From Rhizobium sp. BK316 (GTDB taxonomy: Bacteria > Pseudomonadota > Alphaproteobacteria > Rhizobiales > Rhizobiaceae), in contig NZ_JACHZR010000001.1 in the NCBI RefSeq assembly GCF_014193695.1, positions 1,649,309 to 1,713,308 of the forward strand: a stretch of 64,000 nt of DNA. The letters are read 5' to 3'. Position 1 is the first letter of the stretch, and each line of letters opens with the position of its first letter. Below the pieces are notes generated by a model that saw nothing but the letters and a program-made list of their open reading frames with translations, made no database searches and was not told where the DNA came from. The translations under genes and the position numbers were made by a program. This document shows positions 1 through 9,283 of the stretch, in pieces.

Positions 1-727
1 TCAACAGCGAGCCGACGCGGGTCGAGCCGGTGAAGGAGATCTTGCGGACCGCCTCGTTGGCCATGATCTCGTTGCCGATCCCGGTCGGCATGCCGGTGAC
101 GATGTTGATCACGCCGGCCGGAATGCCGGCTTTTTCAGCAAGCCAGCCGATGGCGAGCGCCGAAAACGGCGTGAATTCCGAGGGCTTGATGACGACGGTG
201 CAGCCGGCGGCGAGTGCGGGCGCCACCTTGCGGGTGATCATAGCATTCGGAAAGTTCCAGGGCGTGATGATGCCGCAGACGCCGACCGGCTCCTTCAGCA
301 CCACAATACGGCGGTCCGCCGCCGGCGAGGGGATCGTGTGGCCGCCGATTCGGCGGGCTTCCTCGGCAAACCATTTGACGAAGGAGGCGCCATAGCGGAT
401 CTCGCCGCGCGCCTCGTCGAGCGGCTTGCCCTGTTCCGTAGTCAGGATCAGCGCCAGATCCTCGATATGGTCGATCATCAGCGCGTGCCAGGCCTCCAGC
501 AGCGCGGCGCGCTCGGCATGGGTCTTTTTCTTCCATGGACCATAGGCCGCCTCGGCGGCTTCGATCGCGGCGCGCGTTTCGGCGGCTCCCATGTCGGGCA
601 CCGTGCCGATGACCGTTTGCGTGGCCGGATCGGTGACCTCGACGCTATTGCCGGATGCGGCGGCAATCCATTTTCCGCCGATGAGCGCCTGTTGCCGGAA
701 GAGGCCGGTTTCCTTCAAGTTCTGCAT
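1..727 (-). CDS. gabD: NAD(P)-dependent aldehyde dehydrogenase, GabD-like (3' end outside window)
   Basis: The reverse strand from an ATG at 727 reads into a typical aldehyde dehydrogenase N-terminal half: MQNLKETGLFRQQALIGGKW at the start, the NAD-binding stretch with TPWNFPNAMI, KPSEFTPFSALA, and ISFTGSTRVGS near the window edge. The catalytic Cys lies beyond the edge, so the gene is cut off. The N-terminal pattern is that of succinate-semialdehyde dehydrogenases (GabD), which oxidise succinate semialdehyde to succinate, but the exact substrate cannot be fixed from this half. It is the last visible gene of a minus-strand operon and starts 22 nt after the tartrate-dehydrogenase-like gene. 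Confidence 0.88.
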   Translation of the reverse strand, partial: MQNLKETGLFRQQALIGGKWIAAASGNSVEVTDPATQTVIGTVPDMGAAETRAAIEAAEAAYGPWKKKTHAERAALLEAWHALMIDHIEDLALILTTEQGKPLDEARGEIRYGASFVKWFAEEARRIGGHTIPSPAADRRIVVLKEPVGVCGIITPWNFPNAMITRKVAPALAAGCTVVIKPSEFTPFSALAIGWLAEKAGIPAGVINIVTGMPTGIGNEIMANEAVRKISFTGSTRVGSLL

Positions 728-749
728 CTGTCTATCCCCGATGAAGATG

Positions 750-1790
750 TTACAACTGAGCGAGAATGGAGGCCGTGATCGCCTCGGTTCTGTCCTTGCC
801 CTGGATCGTGCGGATGCCGCAGGCGGTGGTCCATTCGATCGCCTTGATGATGGCGCCGGCGGCGGCTCTCTCGCCGAGGTGATCGAGCATCATGGCGCCG
901 GACCAGATGGCGGCGATCGGATTGGCGATGCCGAGATGGGCGATGTCGGGCGCCGATCCATGTACGGGTTCGAACATCGACGGCGCGCTACGATCGGGAT
1001 TGATATTGGCGGAGGCGGCAAAGCCGAGCCCGCCCTGGATGGCGGCGCCGAGGTCGGTCAGGATATCGCCGAAGAGATTGGAGGCGACGACCACATCGAG
1101 GCTTTCCGGCGCCATCACCATGCGCGCCGCCATGGCATCGATGTGATAGCTCGTGACCTCGACATCGGCGTATTCATCGGCGAGCTTACGGGTGATCTCG
1201 TCCCAGAAGACCATCGAAAATTTCTGGGCGTTCGACTTCGTCACCGAGGCGAGCTTGCCGCGGCGGGCGCGCGCCTGTTCGAATGCGAAGCGCAGGATGC
1301 GTTCGACGCCCGTCCGGGTGAAGATCGATGTCTCGACGGCGACCTCGTCCGCCGTGCCCTGATGGACGCGGCCGCCGGCGCCGGAATATTCGCCCTCGGT
1401 GTTTTCGCGGATGCAGAGGATATCGAAGCCTGCCGATCTCAGCGGACCCTGCACGCCGGGCAGCAGCCGATGCGGGCGGATATTGGCATATTGCACGAAG
1501 CTCTTGCGGATCGGCAGCAAAAGGCCATGCAGCGATACCGAATCCGGCACCTCCGCCGGCCAGCCGACTGCGCCGAGCAGAATGGCGTCGAAGCCGCGCA
1601 GCGTCTCGATGCCATCGGCCGGCATCATCGCGCCGGTTTCTTTGTAGAAGGCGCAGGACCAGGGGAATTCCTCACCGTCAAGCATGAAGCCCGTCTTGTC
1701 GGCTGCCTTCTGCAGCACCAACCAGGCGGCTGCAGTGACATCGCGTCCGATGCCGTCGCCGGGAATAAGAGCGATCCGATAGTTTGTCAT
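750..1790 (-). CDS. ttuC: Tartrate/D-malate dehydrogenase-like decarboxylating dehydrogenase
   Basis: A 346-residue member of the isocitrate/isopropylmalate dehydrogenase family. Visible marks are IALIPGDGIGRDV at the N-terminus, the substrate motif RENTEGEYSGAGG near residue 130, the KSNAQKFS lysine region, the DAMAARMVM and NLFGDILTDLGA metal/NADP region, and FEPVHGSAPDIA near residue 275. These fit the TtuC/DmlA group (tartrate, D-malate or related beta-hydroxyacid oxidative decarboxylation) better than LeuB. A strong ribosome binding site (GGAGGA) lies 7 nt before the ATG. It is between two aldehyde dehydrogenase genes in one operon, so it probably acts on an intermediate of the same catabolic route. 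The substrate is inferred only to class. Confidence 0.85.
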   Translation of the reverse strand: MTNYRIALIPGDGIGRDVTAAAWLVLQKAADKTGFMLDGEEFPWSCAFYKETGAMMPADGIETLRGFDAILLGAVGWPAEVPDSVSLHGLLLPIRKSFVQYANIRPHRLLPGVQGPLRSAGFDILCIRENTEGEYSGAGGRVHQGTADEVAVETSIFTRTGVERILRFAFEQARARRGKLASVTKSNAQKFSMVFWDEITRKLADEYADVEVTSYHIDAMAARMVMAPESLDVVVASNLFGDILTDLGAAIQGGLGFAASANINPDRSAPSMFEPVHGSAPDIAHLGIANPIAAIWSGAMMLDHLGERAAAGAIIKAIEWTTACGIRTIQGKDRTEAITASILAQL

Positions 1791-1803
1791 GGCGATATCC
1801 TCC

Positions 1804-3267
1804 TCAAAGGCTGATCAAGACGCTCTTGCTCTTGCGGTTGGCGTGATAGGCCTCGCGGCCGAGATCCTTGCCGATGCCCGACTGCTTGTAGCCGCCGGTC
1901 GGCAGGATATGATCGCGCGAGCGGTTGTATCGGTTGACCCAGACCGTTCCGGTCTGCAGACGGCGGGTGAGCCGGATTGCCCGGGAAAGGTCCCGGGTGA
2001 AGAGCCCGGCGGCAAGGCCGTAGGTCGGATGGTCGGCAAGTGCGAGCGCCTCCTCCTCGTCCCGGAAGGTCTGGAGCGTCAGCACGGGACCGAAAATCTC
2101 TTCGGTGATGGCGGGTGAGTTCCGGTCGATCCCGGCGATCAGGGTCGGCCTGTAGAAATAGCCGGGACCCTCCATCGGCATGCCGCCGGCCAGGCATTCG
2201 CCGCCGGCTTCGACCGCCGCCGAGACGATCGAATGGATGCGATCCTGCTGCCTTTCGGAAATGATCGGCGAATATTGCGCCGCGCCATCCCAGGTCGGGG
2301 CGGCAGCCACGATCTTCATGCGGGCGACGATCGCCTCGACGAGCGGGGCGGCCGCAGTTTCCTCGACGATGAGGCGGGAGCCGGCCACGCAGGCCTGGCC
2401 GGCATTGCTCATGATGCCGGCGGCAATCGCAGCCGCCGTCTTGCCGAGATCCGCATCGGCGAAAACGAGCTGCGGGCTCTTGCCGCCAAGCTCCAGCGTC
2501 ATCGGCTTGATGCCGGTGCGGGCGATGTTTTCCATGATCGCCGAACCCGCGCGCGTCGAGCCGGTGAAGCTGACCTTGCTGATGTCAGGATGTCCAGTAA
2601 TCGCCGTGCCGGTGACGGGGCCGTCACCCAGTACGACATTGATCAGGCCGGCAGGCAGGCCGGCGCGAAGCGCGAGTTCGGCAAGGCGGATGGTCGAAAA
2701 GGGCGTGATCTCGGACGGCTTCAGAACCACGGCATTGCCGGCGGCGAGCGCCGGGCCGAGCTTCCAAGCCGCCATCGATACCGGAAAATTCCACGGTGTG
2801 ATCGCGCCGACCACGCCATAGGGCTCGGTCATGATCATGCCGAGATTGCCGTCGTCGGTCGGCACCAGATCGCTGCCTTCCTTGTCGGCAAACTCGGCGA
2901 AGAAGCGGATCTGTTCGGCTGATACCGCGATGTCGCCTTCCACCAGATGGCCGACGGGACGGGTCGATGACAGCGCCTCCAGCCTTGCGAGCTCGGGCGC
3001 TTCCTGCTCGATCAGATCGGCCCATCGATGCAACACCTTCAGGCGCTCACGCGGGCGAATGCCGCCCCAGTTGCTGTCCTTCAGCGCGGCCTTTGCGGAT
3101 TGAACGGCATGGTCGACCAGGTCCTCGCCGGCGACAGGGCAATCGGCATAGGCCTTGCCGTCGGACGGGCGGCGCATGGGAATGACGCCCTCGGCCGGTA
3201 TGAGGCGATCTCCAATGAGATGGCCGATGGGAAGGGAAATTCTGTCGGGATCGAAACTTAGGGTCAT
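1804..3267 (-). CDS. NAD-dependent aldehyde dehydrogenase
   Basis: A 487-residue aldehyde dehydrogenase when started at the ATG at 3267 (MTLSFDPDRISLPIGHLIGD). An upstream in-frame extension of 47 codons has no family similarity and was rejected. Catalytic elements are present: TPWNFPVSMAAWK and KPSEITPFSTIR for NAD binding, VSFTGSTRAGSAIM, the general base Glu in LELGGKSPQLVF, the nucleophile Cys in NAGQACVAGSR, and EEIFGPVLTLQTF. It starts 159 bp after the cupin gene and ends 13 bp before ttuC. The substrate is unknown; operon context suggests oxidation of an aldehyde produced from a hydroxyacid or amine. Confidence 0.88.
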   Translation of the reverse strand: MTLSFDPDRISLPIGHLIGDRLIPAEGVIPMRRPSDGKAYADCPVAGEDLVDHAVQSAKAALKDSNWGGIRPRERLKVLHRWADLIEQEAPELARLEALSSTRPVGHLVEGDIAVSAEQIRFFAEFADKEGSDLVPTDDGNLGMIMTEPYGVVGAITPWNFPVSMAAWKLGPALAAGNAVVLKPSEITPFSTIRLAELALRAGLPAGLINVVLGDGPVTGTAITGHPDISKVSFTGSTRAGSAIMENIARTGIKPMTLELGGKSPQLVFADADLGKTAAAIAAGIMSNAGQACVAGSRLIVEETAAAPLVEAIVARMKIVAAAPTWDGAAQYSPIISERQQDRIHSIVSAAVEAGGECLAGGMPMEGPGYFYRPTLIAGIDRNSPAITEEIFGPVLTLQTFRDEEEALALADHPTYGLAAGLFTRDLSRAIRLTRRLQTGTVWVNRYNRSRDHILPTGGYKQSGIGKDLGREAYHANRKSKSVLISL

Positions 3268-3426
3268 GGCAATACCTCGGATCACTGAAACGAGGCTAGC
3301 CGAACGGCCGAAGTAGCTTGATCCGATGATGGCGGGGAGGGCAGCGGAAAAACCCGTTCTGCCGCCGCCCGGCAGCTTATTGTTTTGCGTCCCGATGCAT
3401 GGCGACATCGGAACGCGGAAGCCCTC

Positions 3427-3783
3427 TCACGCCATGACGGTGACGTAGATCTTGCGGACCGTCTCGATGGTCTTCCAAACGCCGACGAAACCGGGCTTCA
3501 TGACGAAGCTGTCCCCCGCCTCGTAGACCACGGGATCGCCGCCTTCGGGCGTCAGTTCGACGACGCCAGACAGGATGTGGCAGAATTCGAAGGTCTCGCC
3601 CTTGATCGAGCGCGTGACGCCGGGCGTGGCTTCCCAGACACCGGTATGGATCATCTCGCCGCGGGCAATATCCTGCGCCCAGGTCTTGAACTGAGGGTCG
3701 CCGGAGATCAGCCGCTCGGGCAGCGGCACGTTCTCCCGCGGCGCAAAGGAAGGGTTGGGATCGATGGTCTTGAGAAGTGGCAT
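3427..3783 (-). CDS. Small cupin-domain protein
   Basis: A 118-residue protein with a single cupin barrel. The central part (GEMIHTGVWEATPGVTRSIKGETFEFCHILSGVVELTPEGGDPVVYEAGDSFVMKPGFVGVWKTIETVRK) resembles the EutQ/(S)-ureidoglycine aminohydrolase-type cupins (DUF861), which hold a metal or act as small-molecule binding or isomerising domains. An AAGGA ribosome binding site precedes the ATG. It lies between the 2-hydroxyacid dehydrogenase and an aldehyde dehydrogenase in a catabolic operon. Activity is not predictable from sequence. Confidence 0.8.
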   Translation of the reverse strand: MPLLKTIDPNPSFAPRENVPLPERLISGDPQFKTWAQDIARGEMIHTGVWEATPGVTRSIKGETFEFCHILSGVVELTPEGGDPVVYEAGDSFVMKPGFVGVWKTIETVRKIYVTVMA

Positions 3784-3810
3784 GGAGTTTTCCTTTCGAG
3801 GTTGGACATG

Positions 3811-4734
3811 TCAGTAGCCGCGACGGCGGTCGATGAGGCCGACCGGATCGGATCCGGCGCGCATCCGCTTGATGTTTTCGGCAACGGCGCGGGCGGCGGT
3901 CTGGGGCTGAGTGACGCTCGCCACATGGGGCGTCAGCAAGATGCGCGGATGGCCCCAGAAGGCGTGGTCCGCCGGCAGCGGTTCCGGATCGGTGACGTCG
4001 ATCACCGCGCCGGAGAGATGGCCGCTGTCCAAAGCCGCAATCAGGGCTTCATGATCGAGCTGCGGCCCGCGGCCGGTATGAACGAGCGCCGCGTCCTGCG
4101 GCAGGCGGCTGAAAAGATCGGCATTGAGAAAGCCGCGGGTCTCATCGGTGAGCGGCAGAAGGCAGACCAGAATATCGCTCTCGGCAAGCATGGCCTCGAG
4201 GCCGGCATCTCCCGCGTGGCAGCTCACGCCTTCAAGTTCATGGTGTGATCGGCTCCAGCCCGACAGGGGAAAACCGAAAGGCTTCAGCCGCTCGAGCACG
4301 GCCCGACCGAGCACGCCGAGGCCGAGCACGCCGATGCGGCGCTCCGAGGCCTGTAGCTGCGGCAGAGCCTGCCAGAGCCGGTCGCGCTGCTGGCCGATAT
4401 AGGCGGGTAGGTTGCGGTGAAGCACCAGCGCGGCAAGCGTCACATATTCCTGCATCATCCGTACGATACCGTCCTCGACCATGCGCACCACCTTCACGTG
4501 ATCCGGCACCTCGGCGATCTGGAACTGGTCGACCCCGGCGCCGATGGAAAACAGCACTTCGAGATTGCGGTAACGAGAGAGGTCGGACGGGACCGTCCAG
4601 GTGATCAGGTAGCGCACCGCCTCGGGGTCGACGGTCGCGGGGTCCATCGAAAAATCCAGATCCGGCAGTTCGCGCGCGAAGATCTCCTGGAAAATTGCGC
4701 CGCGGCGGGCATCGGAATTGAAGAGAAAGGTCAT
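3811..4734 (-). CDS. ghrA: Glyoxylate/hydroxypyruvate reductase A-type 2-hydroxyacid dehydrogenase
   Basis: A 307-residue D-isomer-specific 2-hydroxyacid dehydrogenase. The Rossmann motif [16 protein letters not shown] is at about residue 137, followed by [17 protein letters not shown] with the catalytic Arg, and [28 protein letters not shown] carrying the catalytic Glu and His. Length and the short N-terminal catalytic half match GhrA, which reduces glyoxylate and hydroxypyruvate with NADPH. An AAGGAT site lies upstream. It is the second gene of the operon, 28 bp after the M20 hydrolase. The real substrate may be another 2-keto acid. Confidence 0.85.
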   Translation of the reverse strand: MTFLFNSDARRGAIFQEIFARELPDLDFSMDPATVDPEAVRYLITWTVPSDLSRYRNLEVLFSIGAGVDQFQIAEVPDHVKVVRMVEDGIVRMMQEYVTLAALVLHRNLPAYIGQQRDRLWQALPQLQASERRIGVLGLGVLGRAVLERLKPFGFPLSGWSRSHHELEGVSCHAGDAGLEAMLAESDILVCLLPLTDETRGFLNADLFSRLPQDAALVHTGRGPQLDHEALIAALDSGHLSGAVIDVTDPEPLPADHAFWGHPRILLTPHVASVTQPQTAARAVAENIKRMRAGSDPVGLIDRRRGY

Positions 4735-4762
4735 CGGCGTTGATCCTTAAGTCTTGCCCCAG

Positions 4763-5893
4763 TCAGGCGCGGCAGCGGGCGGCAAGCGCCTCGACCATCG
4801 CCTGGCAGGCGGCGAGTTCGCTCGTCAGAATGAACTCATCGGGCTTGTGGGCGCGGGCGATATCGCCAGGACCGCAGATGATCGCATCCACGCCCGCGCG
4901 CTGGTAGAGGCCGGCTTCGGTACCGTAGCTGACGGCGGCGAGCGGCGCTTTGCCGGTCAATTCCCGGAGGAGACCGGCAAGCGGTGCGGTGGGCGCAAGC
5001 GAGAGAGCCGGATAGGCGCTGAGGATTTCCCATTCGACGGCAAAACCGCGTGCCTTCTGGGCTTCCGCCGCGTTGCGCACGAGAGCAAGCGGAGAGACGG
5101 GATCGATGCCGGAGATTGCGCGTGCCTCCACTTCCAGCGTGCAGACCTCCGGAATGATGTTGACGGCTTGGCCGCCGCTGATCGTTCCGGCCTGCAAGGA
5201 GGAATAGGAAGGCTCGAATGCGCCGTCGAACGGCCCTTGCATCAGATCCTCCGCCGTTGAAATTGCCGCATTCAGCACGTCCGCCATGGCATGCACCGCG
5301 TTGAGACCGAGATCGGGCCGGGAGGAATGGCCGGAGCGGCCCTTGATGATGATGCGCGCGGCGGCCTTGCCCTTGTGGGCGAGGATCGCCTGCATGCCGC
5401 TCGGTTCCCCGATGATCGCGCCGAGCGGCGGCGCGCAGAGTTCGGGCAGCCGGGCGAGCAGGTGAGGCACACCACGGCAGCCTGCCTCCTCATCATAGGA
5501 AAAGGCGAGATGGACGGGGCGGGCAAGCGGGCTCGCCATCAGCGTCGGCACGGCGGCGAGGACGGCAGCCAGAAATCCCTTCATGTCGGAAGTGCCGCGG
5601 CCGTAAAGTCGCTCTCCTTCGGTTCTCAGCACGAAGGGGTCGGCGCTCCAGCCGGCTTCGTTGGCGGGGACGACATCCATATGGCCGGAAAGGATGTAGC
5701 CCGGCCTGTCGGAAGGGCCGATAGTCGCAAAGAGATTGGCCCGATCGCCTTCGTGGCCCGGAAGAATATGAGCTTCGACCGCGAAGGAGCGGAGATAGGC
5801 ATCGATCCAAGAGACGATCGCGCCATTGGGCGTGCCGACGATGGAGGGAAAGTCGATGAGCTTGCGGAGGATCTCGACTACTTGCATGAGCAT
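4763..5893 (-). CDS. argE: M20-family deacylase, acetylornithine deacetylase (ArgE)-like
   Basis: A 376-residue M20 metallopeptidase, the first gene of the minus-strand operon. Metal-binding and catalytic motifs are all visible: LSGHMDVVPANEAGW (His, Asp), GRGTSDMKGFLA (bridging Asp), DEEAGCRGVPHL (catalytic Glu pair), IIGEPSGMQ, the dimerisation-domain RSGHSSRPDLGLNA, and the C-terminal His in ARAHKPDEFI. This matches ArgE, which removes acetyl from N-acetylornithine. Within a catabolic operon rather than an arg cluster it may act on another N-acyl amino acid. A GNAT acetyltransferase is divergently encoded upstream. Confidence 0.85.
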   Translation of the reverse strand: MLMQVVEILRKLIDFPSIVGTPNGAIVSWIDAYLRSFAVEAHILPGHEGDRANLFATIGPSDRPGYILSGHMDVVPANEAGWSADPFVLRTEGERLYGRGTSDMKGFLAAVLAAVPTLMASPLARPVHLAFSYDEEAGCRGVPHLLARLPELCAPPLGAIIGEPSGMQAILAHKGKAAARIIIKGRSGHSSRPDLGLNAVHAMADVLNAAISTAEDLMQGPFDGAFEPSYSSLQAGTISGGQAVNIIPEVCTLEVEARAISGIDPVSPLALVRNAAEAQKARGFAVEWEILSAYPALSLAPTAPLAGLLRELTGKAPLAAVSYGTEAGLYQRAGVDAIICGPGDIARAHKPDEFILTSELAACQAMVEALAARCRA

Positions 5894-6184
5894 CCCTATT
5901 GCAGGCCTGCGTTGATTGCGAAACCGGCCGCCAGAGTCTTGGGAGGACGTGCAGCGCTGACGGAAGGAAACATTCCCAAACCTCTTGGGTGAATGGCGAT
6001 ACCGCCACTGGAATCTTTTACAACCGGCGAGGTTTTACATGCCGAAAGCCTCGCACATTTGGTTGATTGTTGCGCCGGCATGGGATTTACCAGCGATTTC
6101 TGCTGGCAATTTTCCCATAGTCTGATCGGGAAGGCGCCGGGTAGTATTCGACGGCGTTTTCCTGGATCCATTTTGGAGGAGCGC

Positions 6185-7081
6185 GTGACCGCTAGAAAAT
6201 CGAGACTGGTTGACAGCTTCGAGATGCGCATCGCCGACATCAATACTGTCGACCTCGAACAATTGCATGCCCTGTCGATCGGCGTCGGCTGGCCGCACCG
6301 CGCCGATGATTGGCAATTTGCCCGTGATCTCGGCAAGGGTGTGGTGGCGCTGGATGAGGTCGGGCGCGTTCTGGGATCGGCCATGTGGTTTCCCCATGGT
6401 GAGGATTTCGCCACGATCGGGTTGGTCATCACCTCGCCGCGCCTTCAGGCCAATGGTGCCGGCCAATGGCTGATGGAACACATTCTGGCCCAGATTCCTG
6501 AATGCAATCTCGGTCTTAATGCCACGCGGGCGGCAAAACGCCTTTACCGTTCCCTCGACTTCACCGCCGAAGCCGTCGTCTTCCAATGTCAGGGCGAGGC
6601 GTTTTCTCCGGCTGAAGTGGAAATACCGGCCAGCGTCGAACTCCGAGCGCTCGACATGTCGGACCTCTCGGCGGTCGCCGCTCTGGACAAAGAGGCTTTC
6701 GGCGCGGATCGCACCGTGCTGCTGAGCCGAGTTCTTCTCGCGTCCAGCGGCTTAGGGTTGATCCGCAACGGAAAGATTGAAGCCTACTCCTTCTGCCGGC
6801 GATTCGGCCGCGGGTACGTCATCGGCCCCATGTCGGCAGCCAGCGATGCTGATGCGATCGCCATCAGTCGCCCGCACATCGCGGAGCACACGGGCAAATT
6901 CCTACGGCTGGACACACGTGAGAAAAGCGGAGCCTTCTCCGATTTCCTCTCCGATTGCGGCCTTCTCGTTTTCGATACCGTTACCACCATGTCACGCGGG
7001 CGCCCATGGCCGGAAGCACGCGAACGCCGTCCCGCCGGCACACCGAAAATATACGCATTGGCCGGTCACGCGCTCGGCTGA
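6185..7081 (+). CDS. GNAT-family N-acetyltransferase with two acetyltransferase-like halves
   Basis: The most likely start is a GTG at 6185 with GGAGGA 4 nt upstream, giving 298 residues. An ATG-initiated extension from 5993 adds 64 unlike residues and was not used. The N-terminal half is GNAT-like (IGLVITSPRLQANGAGQWLMEHIL, acetyl-CoA loop, then RLYRSLDF). The C-terminal half (LRALDMSDLSAVAALDKEAFGADRTVLLSRVL) resembles the YitH/HolE-type second acetyltransferase domain. It is transcribed away from the argE-led operon, so it may be co-regulated with it or act on a related amine. Substrate unknown. Confidence 0.78.
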   Translation: MTARKSRLVDSFEMRIADINTVDLEQLHALSIGVGWPHRADDWQFARDLGKGVVALDEVGRVLGSAMWFPHGEDFATIGLVITSPRLQANGAGQWLMEHILAQIPECNLGLNATRAAKRLYRSLDFTAEAVVFQCQGEAFSPAEVEIPASVELRALDMSDLSAVAALDKEAFGADRTVLLSRVLLASSGLGLIRNGKIEAYSFCRRFGRGYVIGPMSAASDADAIAISRPHIAEHTGKFLRLDTREKSGAFSDFLSDCGLLVFDTVTTMSRGRPWPEARERRPAGTPKIYALAGHALG

Positions 7082-7313
7082 TCTAAATCCGGTGACTTCG
7101 AACAAGGGAGAAAATATTCATGGCGGTGGTTCGCTTTGCGATAGGCTAAGCCGCCGCTGGCCGGTATCGAGCAAGATCTGCTTGGTGAACTCACGCTGCC
7201 AGCTACGTTTTCTACGCGTGCAAACGGCAAGCGCTGTGGAAAATTTTCACATAACGGGGATCACGCTTTTCCATTTCCCGCAACTTGTGGGGTCGCCTAT
7301 TGCGAACTTATCC

Positions 7314-8456
7314 TCATGGGAGGAGAGGAAGGCGCTGGTTTTTTGGGGCCGGTCCAAGTTTGGACCGCTCCAGTCGGTGTGGTCGCGCCCATTCGCGCCG
7401 TGCCTCCTCCGAAAGCACCAATCCATGCCCCGGGCGCTCCGGCGCGTAGGCGAAGCCATTGCTGATCTCGATTGGCGTCTCGACCAGGTGGTCAAAGTTC
7501 TGGAAGGAATATTCCAGCCATTCCACCTCCGGCAGGGCGACAGCCATGTGAACGCCGATCTCCAGGAAGGTATTGCCGAGGCTGACCGGGATGCCTAGTT
7601 CGGCGGCCAGCCAACCGATGCGCATGACATCCGTCACCTGGCCGTGAACGTTCAGAATGTCGGCGCCGTGATGGTCGAGCAGGATCCTCTTGCCGGACAG
7701 ATCGAGATATTCTCCGCTGTTGATCTGCGTCCAGTTGACAGCGTGACGCAGGGTTCGCAAACCCTCGAAATCGTGGCGCAGAATGGGATCTTCCACCCAG
7801 AGGAGATTGTGTCCTGCATCGCGTATTGCCGTCAGCTTGACCAGGGCCTCCTTAGAGCCCCAGGCTTCGTTCGGATCGATCATGATCTGTGCCCCCTCTG
7901 GCACGACCTTCTTCAAGAGTTCGAGGCGGCGAAGGTCGCGGGCAAAATCAGGATGGCCGACCTTGATCTTGAAGGCCGTGTAGCCGACGCTCGCGGCATG
8001 CGCGAACAGCGCGCTGAAGGCGTCGTCGCTTAGGTGGAAATCAAGGCCGCTCGCATAGGCGCGGACGCGGTTGCGTCGGCTTCCAAGGAGGCGGTGCAAG
8101 GGCATGCCTGCCTGCTTGGCGGCAAGGTCCCAGAGGGCCACCTGCAGCGCTTCTTGGAATGGCAGGGAGTAGGCGCGCTGGTTGCCGCCGCGCGGCCGGT
8201 TCACGCGATGAACCAGTCCGATCGCCTTTTCTCCCTTGATCACCGGCCAGACTTCGTTCTCGAAAACGACCTCGATCTCGGCCTGATCCGGCAGGGGATA
8301 AAAAAGGGTCTGGATGAAGCCGAGCCCCACGTGGCCTGTGTCCGAGATCAGTTCGAGCGCGGCGACGTTGGTCTCGTCGGCGCGAACCTGACTGTCGCCG
8401 ATTACGCGGTCGCGGGCAAATTGAAATCGGGTTATACGGAAGCGGGAGAGAGACAT
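7314..8456 (-). CDS. Mandelate racemase/muconate-lactonizing enzyme family protein (sugar-acid dehydratase type)
   Basis: An enolase-superfamily enzyme of 380 residues from the ATG at 8456; a GTG at 8468 would add four residues. The catalytic KxK motif is in AFKIKVGHPDF, and the metal ligands are in IMIDPNEAW, LLWVEDPIL and INSGEYLD. The C-terminal part (GNTFLEIGVHMAVALPEVEWLEY) completes the barrel. Such enzymes abstract an alpha proton from a carboxylate and often dehydrate or epimerise sugar acids. It is divergent from a GntR regulator, shares a palindromic operator with it, and is adjacent to a sugar-type ABC importer, so the imported compound is probably its substrate or precursor. Confidence 0.83.
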   Translation of the reverse strand: MSLSRFRITRFQFARDRVIGDSQVRADETNVAALELISDTGHVGLGFIQTLFYPLPDQAEIEVVFENEVWPVIKGEKAIGLVHRVNRPRGGNQRAYSLPFQEALQVALWDLAAKQAGMPLHRLLGSRRNRVRAYASGLDFHLSDDAFSALFAHAASVGYTAFKIKVGHPDFARDLRRLELLKKVVPEGAQIMIDPNEAWGSKEALVKLTAIRDAGHNLLWVEDPILRHDFEGLRTLRHAVNWTQINSGEYLDLSGKRILLDHHGADILNVHGQVTDVMRIGWLAAELGIPVSLGNTFLEIGVHMAVALPEVEWLEYSFQNFDHLVETPIEISNGFAYAPERPGHGLVLSEEARREWARPHRLERSKLGPAPKNQRLPLLP

Positions 8457-8488
8457 CGTAGCGCTCACTGATCGTTTAAAATATTGAT

Positions 8489-8500
8489 CTGATCGATCAG
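8489..8500. promoter_or_regulatory. Putative GntR operator, copy 1
   Basis: A perfect 12-bp palindrome, CTGATCGATCAG, lies in the 62-bp gap between the divergent enolase-family and gntR genes. An identical copy sits upstream of the ABC solute-binding gene. Read on the opposite strand, both copies extend to the shared string CTGATCGATCAGAT. FCD-type GntR proteins usually bind short palindromes beside their own gene, so autoregulation and control of the divergent enzyme are inferred. Confidence 0.65.
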
Positions 8501-8518
8501 AAAGGTGATATCTAACCT

Positions 8519-9217
8519 ATGAAGAAACTGCAAGAGCCGCATGCCGCGAAGTCGGCGATTGGGGATGCCACGGCAACGCGCCTCAGCGACATAGCCTATG
8601 AGCGCGTCCTGGAAAGCCTGTTCGAACGGAAGGTGCCGGTGGGTGCCTTCATCTCGCAGAACGAGTTGTCGGCGATCGTTGGTGTTCCCGTGGCACCCTT
8701 GCGCGACGCGCTGCGCGTGCTGGAAACGGAAGGCATTCTGACCATCCACCCGCGCTCGGGCATCCAGTTCGTCCGGCCGGGTATGGAGCTTACGCGTTCC
8801 ACCTATCAGTTCCGCTCCATTGTCGAGCGCGCGGCTATCAGGGTGTTTGCCGAGGAGGGCGACGAGAACCTGATGAATGCCCTGGAAGTCAGGCATTCCA
8901 GGCTTATTCGCCAGCTCGAGCGTAACGGCATAGGGCCTGAGCAGCTTCTGGAGACGGACGCGCTCGAGTTGGAACTGCACGGTGAGATCATCAGGGCCTT
9001 GCGCAATCCGCTGATCGACAGCGCCTACCGGCGCATGCACAACTACCTGCGTCTTCTGCGGCTGGAGCGAAAGGTCACGACGCCGATCCTGGTGCGCACG
9101 CTGAAGGAGCACCTCGATATACTCGAAGCATGCAGCACCAGGGACGCGGATGCTGCCGAAAAGGCCCTGATCGCGCACTTTCAGGCGGCCGTGCAACGCA
9201 ATCTCGGTCTCGTTTGA
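8519..9217 (+). CDS. GntR/FadR (FCD)-family transcriptional regulator
   Basis: A 232-residue regulator. Residues 20-85 form a winged helix (LSDIAYERVLESLFERKVPVGAFISQNELSAIVGVPVAPLRDALRVLETEGILTIHPRSGIQFV), with the GntR pattern of a PLRDALR recognition helix followed by the wing. Residues 95-225 form the all-helical FCD effector domain, with metal/ligand positions in ELELHGEIIRAL and the C-terminal LKEHLDILEACSTRDADAAEKALIAHF. It lies between the enzyme and transporter genes and is flanked by two identical palindromes. It is therefore probably the local repressor, released by the imported sugar acid. Confidence 0.88.
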   Translation: MKKLQEPHAAKSAIGDATATRLSDIAYERVLESLFERKVPVGAFISQNELSAIVGVPVAPLRDALRVLETEGILTIHPRSGIQFVRPGMELTRSTYQFRSIVERAAIRVFAEEGDENLMNALEVRHSRLIRQLERNGIGPEQLLETDALELELHGEIIRALRNPLIDSAYRRMHNYLRLLRLERKVTTPILVRTLKEHLDILEACSTRDADAAEKALIAHFQAAVQRNLGLV

Positions 9218-9283
9218 ACGTTTCCACGATCGCTGTCTTCGACTGAGCGTGTTGCGGGATCTCCAAAACGATGATATTGCCGT

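Noticed and set aside
591..1814. 407-codon plus-strand frame opposite the tartrate-dehydrogenase-like gene
   Set aside because: Antisense shadow of a GC-rich gene with clear family motifs; no ribosome site and low-complexity composition.
8483..8500. TTGAT-like sequence near the gntR promoter as an FNR box
   Set aside because: The right half does not match RTCAA at N4 spacing; the CTGATCGATCAG palindrome explains it better.
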